From an uncultured Flavobacteriaceae bacterium (lineage in GTDB: Bacteria > Bacteroidota > Bacteroidia > Flavobacteriales > Flavobacteriaceae), in assembly GCA_947500525.1 (NCBI GenBank), contig CANMSH010000007.1, positions 1 to 64,000 on the forward strand: a stretch of 64,000 bases of DNA. The letters are read 5' to 3'. Positions 59,210 through 64,000 of the stretch are shown here, piece by piece. The stretch's first letter is position 1. Each line of letters starts with the position of its first letter. Position numbers and translations under genes: made by a program. The notes beneath the pieces are model-generated. The model was not told the origin of the DNA and ran no database searches. It saw only the letters and a program-made list of their open reading frames with translations.

Positions 59210-60241
59210 GTGAATCGCAGTAAATATGTTCGGGTAAGAGGTAAAAGATTACATCTACAAGTATTAGGTGCTGGACCAGCATTGGTGTTAATGCACCCAT
59301 CACCACACACCTCTGAATTATTAATGCCTTTGGCAACCGAATTGTCCTCCAAATTTACAACAATATGTATTGACACGCCAGGTTATGGTAAATCTGACGA
59401 TTTAGGATTTGAACCAAACTCGTTGGAGGATTATACCGAATTTTTGCATGAGGCTTTTACTGAGTTAAATTTAGTTCGTCCTTTTCTTTATGGTTCGGCA
59501 ACTGGTGCCCAATTAGCAGTGCGTTATGCTTTGAACTACCCAAATGAAGTCGCTCATGTGTTTTTAGATAATTCCGCACATTTTGGAGATGATCTAAGAG
59601 CTAGAATTTTAGAAAACTATTTTCCCGATTTAACGCCTAAAGTTGATGGCAGTCATTTAACTAAAGTTTGGCAGATAGTAAGTCAAATAGGATTGTATTT
59701 TCCATGGTGTTTTACTACCGAGGAATATGCATTAAATCGACCTCAAATGCCGAAGGAATTAAGACATTACATCGCTAAAGATTTTCTAATAGCGGGAGCT
59801 AATTACGATCATGCCTATCGCGTAGCCTTTTTACATGAGAAAGGCGAATATGTACAAATGCTAAAAGTACCTACAACTATCTACAATTGGAAGGGTAGTA
59901 TCATTGCAGACTATATTGATGCTTTGGTAAGTTTTAAGATGCCGACGAATGTGAAGGAAGTGAAGCTACCAGAAGGTAAGGAGGAACGAAATACAAGAAT
60001 GACACAGCATATGATGACAAAATCGAGTGGAAAAGCATGCGAAATAAAAAATGTTCTGAATCCCGAAGATTGTGACCTACCAACAAAAATAAATTATCAA
60101 ATTCCGAAAGGTGCACGACCCGCAATATCTGACGATGGAACATATTTAAGAATTGCATGGGGAAATTTGGTTGAAGTTAACCCAGATTTAACACCAGAAG
60201 AAATTCAAACTAGTTTGATAAATTGGTATTCGAACCAATAA
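59210..60241 (+). CDS. Alpha/beta hydrolase-fold protein with non-canonical nucleophile elbow (GSATG)
   Basis: GTG start; RGKRLHLQVLGAGPALVLMHPSPHTSELLMPLATELSSKFTTICIDTPGYGKSDD; LYGSATGAQLAVRYALNYP. Confidence 0.85.
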   Translation: MNRSKYVRVRGKRLHLQVLGAGPALVLMHPSPHTSELLMPLATELSSKFTTICIDTPGYGKSDDLGFEPNSLEDYTEFLHEAFTELNLVRPFLYGSATGAQLAVRYALNYPNEVAHVFLDNSAHFGDDLRARILENYFPDLTPKVDGSHLTKVWQIVSQIGLYFPWCFTTEEYALNRPQMPKELRHYIAKDFLIAGANYDHAYRVAFLHEKGEYVQMLKVPTTIYNWKGSIIADYIDALVSFKMPTNVKEVKLPEGKEERNTRMTQHMMTKSSGKACEIKNVLNPEDCDLPTKINYQIPKGARPAISDDGTYLRIAWGNLVEVNPDLTPEEIQTSLINWYSNQ

Positions 60242-60250
60242 ACAATTTGT

Positions 60251-60988
60251 ATGAGAAAACAAATAATAATATGCTGTATTTTAGTTGTATTTGCAGCGTG
60301 TAAAGAAGTTGAAAAGAAAACAGATGTTCTGAACGAAGAACTGTCTGAGTACGCAGGTGAATGGGATAATTTTCTACAAGTTTGGCAAGAAAATACTGCA
60401 GATGACATCCATCGTACGGAGGTTGATCAAAAACATAAACATTATCATTTAAGTATTTCAGAAAACGAGAATGATAGTCTTTATATTTCGATTTCTAAGG
60501 GAAGAAATGGTAAAAATTTTGTAGAAAAAATTAGTGTAGCTAAAGTGTCTCTGCGGATTGATGTCGACACTCTCTTTGTTTCAGGTTTAAATCATTTTGA
60601 AAATAAGAATTCGTATAAATTTATCAGAGCAAGAACTTTTTCTGGTTGGCTTGAATATCCAATGAAGCAATATAAAGACAGTGTGTATCGTCAAGGAAAT
60701 CTTGAAATTCATGACCAAGGAGGAATGGCCGAAATTGATATTGAAGGTGTGCGGTACACAGCTGAACTCACCCAATTAGTTTACGGGAAACGGTTGGCAA
60801 TAATGAAACTTGCGATTTATGATATGCCAATGGATAGTGTAGGGATAAATAGCAGATCAATATGTTATACTTGGGTGAATCCGAAGGCTAAGCGTATAGG
60901 TATCAATTTAAGAAAAATGATTACTGGTTGGACACTCATAGAGCCAGGTTTTCAAAATCAAAATACCTGGAGAAAAGAGAAGCAATAA
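60251..60988 (+). CDS. Hypothetical lipoprotein
   Basis: MRKQIIICCILVVFAACKEVEKK (lipobox FAAC); no family recognised. Confidence 0.65.
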   Translation: MRKQIIICCILVVFAACKEVEKKTDVLNEELSEYAGEWDNFLQVWQENTADDIHRTEVDQKHKHYHLSISENENDSLYISISKGRNGKNFVEKISVAKVSLRIDVDTLFVSGLNHFENKNSYKFIRARTFSGWLEYPMKQYKDSVYRQGNLEIHDQGGMAEIDIEGVRYTAELTQLVYGKRLAIMKLAIYDMPMDSVGINSRSICYTWVNPKAKRIGINLRKMITGWTLIEPGFQNQNTWRKEKQ

Positions 60989-61027
60989 GTGGAGGTTTTA
61001 GTTTAATAATCATGTGATACATATACT

Positions 61028-61774
61028 ATGATACGTATAAAGTACAACTCAAAGGATACTTTCGTTGTTGTTATTGGGGCGAACAGTGGAATTGGCATGT
61101 CACTTTGCAAGCAATTGTTAGAAAGCAATGTAATTGTTTTTGGCGTAGACATTCAAGAAAAGACCGAAACAATAATCGGTGAAAATTATACGTATTTTCA
61201 AGCAAACCCTTTAGATCTTGATGAGTTTAGTAATTTAATAGAAGAAATTAAGAAGATAACACCTTTCATTAACGGTTTGGTAAATTTATCTGGAACTATT
61301 CATAATTTTAAATTGATTGAGGAAACATCACTAGAGGAATGGAATCAAACATATGATATTAGCTTTAAGAGTTCTTTTAATAGCGTTAAAGCCTTCGTTC
61401 CGTTGCTAAAGAAAGCTGAGCGAGCTTCGATCGTAAATATGTCTTCTGGTTTGGCATTTGCAGGACAAAGAAACTATGGTTCATATGCAACCGCGAAGAA
61501 TGCAATCGTTAGTTTTAGTCGAACTTTAGCAACCGAACTTGCACCATCCATAAGGGTCAATACAGTGGCGCCAGGAGCAGTGGATACCAATTTTATTTAT
61601 ACAGAAGATGGTTCTATGAGGTTTGATAAAGACACATATGAAAAAATCGTTCCTTTAGGTACGATTGCAAAACCAAAAGAAATAAGTCAGGTAATTCTGT
61701 TTTTACTCAGTGAGGGAGCGAGTCATATTACAGGACAATCCATACATATCAATGGGGGTGCCATGATGCTTTGA
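61028..61774 (+). CDS. Short-chain dehydrogenase/reductase (SDR)
   Basis: VVVIGANSGIGMSLCKQLL; NLSGT; NMSSGLAFAGQRNYGSYATAKNAIVSFSRTLATELAPSIRVNTVAPGAVDTNF. Confidence 0.92.
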   Translation: MIRIKYNSKDTFVVVIGANSGIGMSLCKQLLESNVIVFGVDIQEKTETIIGENYTYFQANPLDLDEFSNLIEEIKKITPFINGLVNLSGTIHNFKLIEETSLEEWNQTYDISFKSSFNSVKAFVPLLKKAERASIVNMSSGLAFAGQRNYGSYATAKNAIVSFSRTLATELAPSIRVNTVAPGAVDTNFIYTEDGSMRFDKDTYEKIVPLGTIAKPKEISQVILFLLSEGASHITGQSIHINGGAMML

Positions 61775-61799
61775 GGTGAATAAATTAATTATTAACTAT

Positions 61800-61829
61800 G
61801 TTAATAATTAACAATGTTAACTATTTTTT
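61800..61829 (+). promoter_or_regulatory. Operator/promoter element 4, facing the downstream VOC gene; part of a larger palindromic block 61785-61821
   Basis: GTTAATAATTAACAATGTTAACTATTTTTT; also perfect palindrome TTAATTATTAAC-TAT-GTTAATAATTAA at 61785-61811. Confidence 0.72.
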
Positions 61830-61843
61830 GTATCTTCGGCTCT

Positions 61844-62800
61844 ATGTTTAAGCTAAAAACCATTTTAGAAGTTGTTTATAGCGTTGGTGATCTTGCTAAA
61901 GTACAGCACTTTTTCTGTAATTATGGAGGGTTAACGACCGCTGGAAAATATAAAACCGATCGTTCGGTACTTGATTTTTGGAATTTAGATGAATCTGCTG
62001 AGGGAAACGAGGTATTAATTCAGTTTGATACGCATCCATCAGGAAAGATTCGATTGGTGAAATATAATAACATCGACCAAGAGTATATTCGTTCTTCTCA
62101 AAATCCTTGGGATACAGGAGGAATCATGGATATTAATTTGCGTGTGCCAGAAGTGGCTCAAACTTTTAATGAATTACGGGATTTGGGTTGGCATGGATTG
62201 AGTGATCCTTTATTGCAAAAAATGGGTCCGTTTGAGTTGTATGATATTTTGATGAAAGGATATGACGATATAATTATTGCTTTTACACATCGTGTGCAGC
62301 CTCCTTTAGAATTACCCGAAGGATATAAAATACCATCACATGTGTACAATTCTTCCTTAACAGTGAGAGACCTCCAGTTAACGAAAGAATTCTATGCAGA
62401 TACCTTGGGGTTTTCTATATTAAATGAATATGAGGTTAACAAAGATGAACCAATTGAAAATATGTTTGGAATTCCAATGAATATGATAGAAGATGTCACC
62501 TGCAAGGCAACTATATTTTCATTGGATGGTACCAGAGATGTGATGTTTCAGGCATGTGAATTTGAAGGTCTGGAAGGGAAGGATTTTTCTGATTTAGCAA
62601 TTCCGCCAAACAGAGGTTTGTTATTATATCGTTGCGAAGTTGAAAATGTACACAATTATTATAATTCACTCATAGGAAAGGGTTTGAATATACACCAACC
62701 TTTACAAGAAATAAACATAGAGCCATATGGTAAAGTGAATTGCTTTGCTCTCAAAAGCCCCGATGGGGTTTGGTGGGAATTTTTAGAAACTAACACTTAA
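61844..62800 (+). CDS. VOC (glyoxalase/dioxygenase fold) family protein, two-domain
   Basis: ATG at 61844 preferred because the track start (61814) lies inside the operator; LEVVYSVGDLAKVQHFFCNYGG..., HVYNSSLTVRDLQLTKEFYADTLGFSILNEYEV...SPDGVWWEFLET. Confidence 0.78.
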   Translation: MFKLKTILEVVYSVGDLAKVQHFFCNYGGLTTAGKYKTDRSVLDFWNLDESAEGNEVLIQFDTHPSGKIRLVKYNNIDQEYIRSSQNPWDTGGIMDINLRVPEVAQTFNELRDLGWHGLSDPLLQKMGPFELYDILMKGYDDIIIAFTHRVQPPLELPEGYKIPSHVYNSSLTVRDLQLTKEFYADTLGFSILNEYEVNKDEPIENMFGIPMNMIEDVTCKATIFSLDGTRDVMFQACEFEGLEGKDFSDLAIPPNRGLLLYRCEVENVHNYYNSLIGKGLNIHQPLQEINIEPYGKVNCFALKSPDGVWWEFLETNT

Positions 62801-62811
62801 ACTTTATACAA

Positions 62812-63711
62812 ATGAAAATTAAAATCGCACTCTTCTTTAGCTTGTTGTTTGCATTAAATTTACAAGCCCAAAAAATGGAATTTGAAGGTGAAAAAGCTTT
62901 AGAAATACGACAAAAAACAACATGTAATACTCTAGAAGAAGGAAAACCTGTATACGGCATGTGGGAAGGTAGAATTTATAGTAGAGTTCAAGGTGAAAAA
63001 GATCGTCATTTATTTAATGTAGTAGGTATCAATGTGCGTCAATGTGATTGCGTTGATGATCCGGTGAGAGGTAAAGGATTTAGAAGTGTGGGTCGTGAAA
63101 TAATGATGTACTTAGATCCTAAAACAAATGAAATTATGGATACTTGGGAAAATCCTTGGACAGGAGATACGGTAGACGTTGTACACGTTGCTAATGACCC
63201 GGTGAGCATGAGAGGATATGTATATGAAAAAGATAAAGAAGGCAAGGTTTCAGCGAAAACAAGCTTCCGAAAGTATGGTGAAGTTGCGGTGACATCATAT
63301 GAAATACCCCTTTTCTACAACAACCCACTCTCTGGAGATTACCAGAAATATGTAGGCGGTACCTATCACGCTATGGAAATTTTTAACACATACTATAAAG
63401 CCGAAGAATTGACAAATTCTAAGATCAAAGACCTGAGTCAATCAAATATTTCATGGTCGCGTATTTCTCAATGGTTGCCATGGATGGAAATGGGGAGTAG
63501 ACCTGGTTGGATTATTGCCAACGCCACAGGCGAAAGTATCTTAGAGAAAGAAAAAGTATGGCCTCGACTTCAAAAAATATTAAAAGAGCGCTATCCAATA
63601 TATGCAAACCCTCCAGCAAAAGATGATAAAAGATCTAATGAGACTTCTTGGACCGTGTTTAAAAAATTCTTAGCAGATAAAGGAGCGAAAACAGAAAAAT
63701 CTAAACATTAA
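62812..63711 (+). CDS. DUF1838 family secreted protein
   Basis: Signal peptide; KPVYGMWEGRIYSRVQGEKDRHLFNVVGINVRQC...KGFRSVGREIMMYLDPKTNEIMDTWENPWTGDTVDVVHVANDPVSMR. Confidence 0.82.
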   Translation: MKIKIALFFSLLFALNLQAQKMEFEGEKALEIRQKTTCNTLEEGKPVYGMWEGRIYSRVQGEKDRHLFNVVGINVRQCDCVDDPVRGKGFRSVGREIMMYLDPKTNEIMDTWENPWTGDTVDVVHVANDPVSMRGYVYEKDKEGKVSAKTSFRKYGEVAVTSYEIPLFYNNPLSGDYQKYVGGTYHAMEIFNTYYKAEELTNSKIKDLSQSNISWSRISQWLPWMEMGSRPGWIIANATGESILEKEKVWPRLQKILKERYPIYANPPAKDDKRSNETSWTVFKKFLADKGAKTEKSKH

Positions 63712-63721
63712 TTAATCAATT

Positions 63722-64000
63722 ATGGCACTAATTGTTGGACAAAAAGCACCAAACTTTAAACTAGTAGGTACCGATTTAGAACCGATTAACTTGGATGATT
63801 ATAAAGGAAAAAATCTCATTTTACATTTTTTTCCATTGGCGTTTACAAGCGTCTGTACAGAACAGCTATGTACGGCAAACGGCGAAGAGAATGATTATGC
63901 TTCACTAAATGCAGAAGTTGTTGGGGTATCCGTAGATTCTCCTTTTGTATTGGATAAATTTTCTAAAGAGAATAAGTTGAATTTCCTATTGGGATCTGAT
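63722..64000 (+). CDS. Peroxiredoxin (truncated at window end)
   Basis: Not in ORF track; MALIVGQKAPNFKLVGTDLEPINLDDYKGKNLILHFFPLAFTSVCTEQLCTANG...VVGVSVDSPFVLDKFSKENKLNFLLGSD. Confidence 0.9.
   Translation, partial: MALIVGQKAPNFKLVGTDLEPINLDDYKGKNLILHFFPLAFTSVCTEQLCTANGEENDYASLNAEVVGVSVDSPFVLDKFSKENKLNFLLGSD

Noticed and set aside
61814-61843. N-terminal extension MLTIFCIFGS of the second VOC protein
   Set aside because: It coincides with the operator/promoter element; ATG 61844 is the more plausible start.

Overview
The window comes from a Flavobacteriia-type (Bacteroidota) chromosome. This is inferred from type IX secretion (T9SS) type-B C-termini, PorP/SprF proteins, DUF5916 proteins and TTTG-N19-TAnnTTTG promoters. 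Main blocks: (1) 1-21243, two tandem cassettes, each a giant Asp-rich repeat protein with a gliding-motility-type C-terminus, then a PorP/SprF protein, then a PD40/OmpA protein. The two PorP/SprF genes are almost identical over the mature coding region only. (2) 21338-45829, mostly housekeeping and exported proteins (tsf-rpsB-rpsI-rplM, polA, cutC, DUF5916 pair, C1 peptidase, DUF2723 protein), then tRNA-Gln. (3) 46257-55210, a GntR-associated sugar locus (xylulokinase, FCD-type GntR, MFS, D-lyxose isomerase-like cupin, TIM-barrel epimerase, Kelch+DUF5060+glycosidase fusion, DUF1080) with a perfect 21-bp palindrome just upstream of gntR. (4) 55324-64000, a MarR-associated cluster of uncharacterised enzymes (nitrilase, two VOC proteins, CurA-like reductase, alpha/beta hydrolase-fold protein without the nucleophile Ser, SDR, DUF1838, peroxiredoxin). 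I found four copies of a ~29-30 bp operator-like element in this cluster, each oriented toward a different gene or transcription unit. Block 4 is the best candidate for an undescribed system. All functional names come from reading the proteins; no database search was run.
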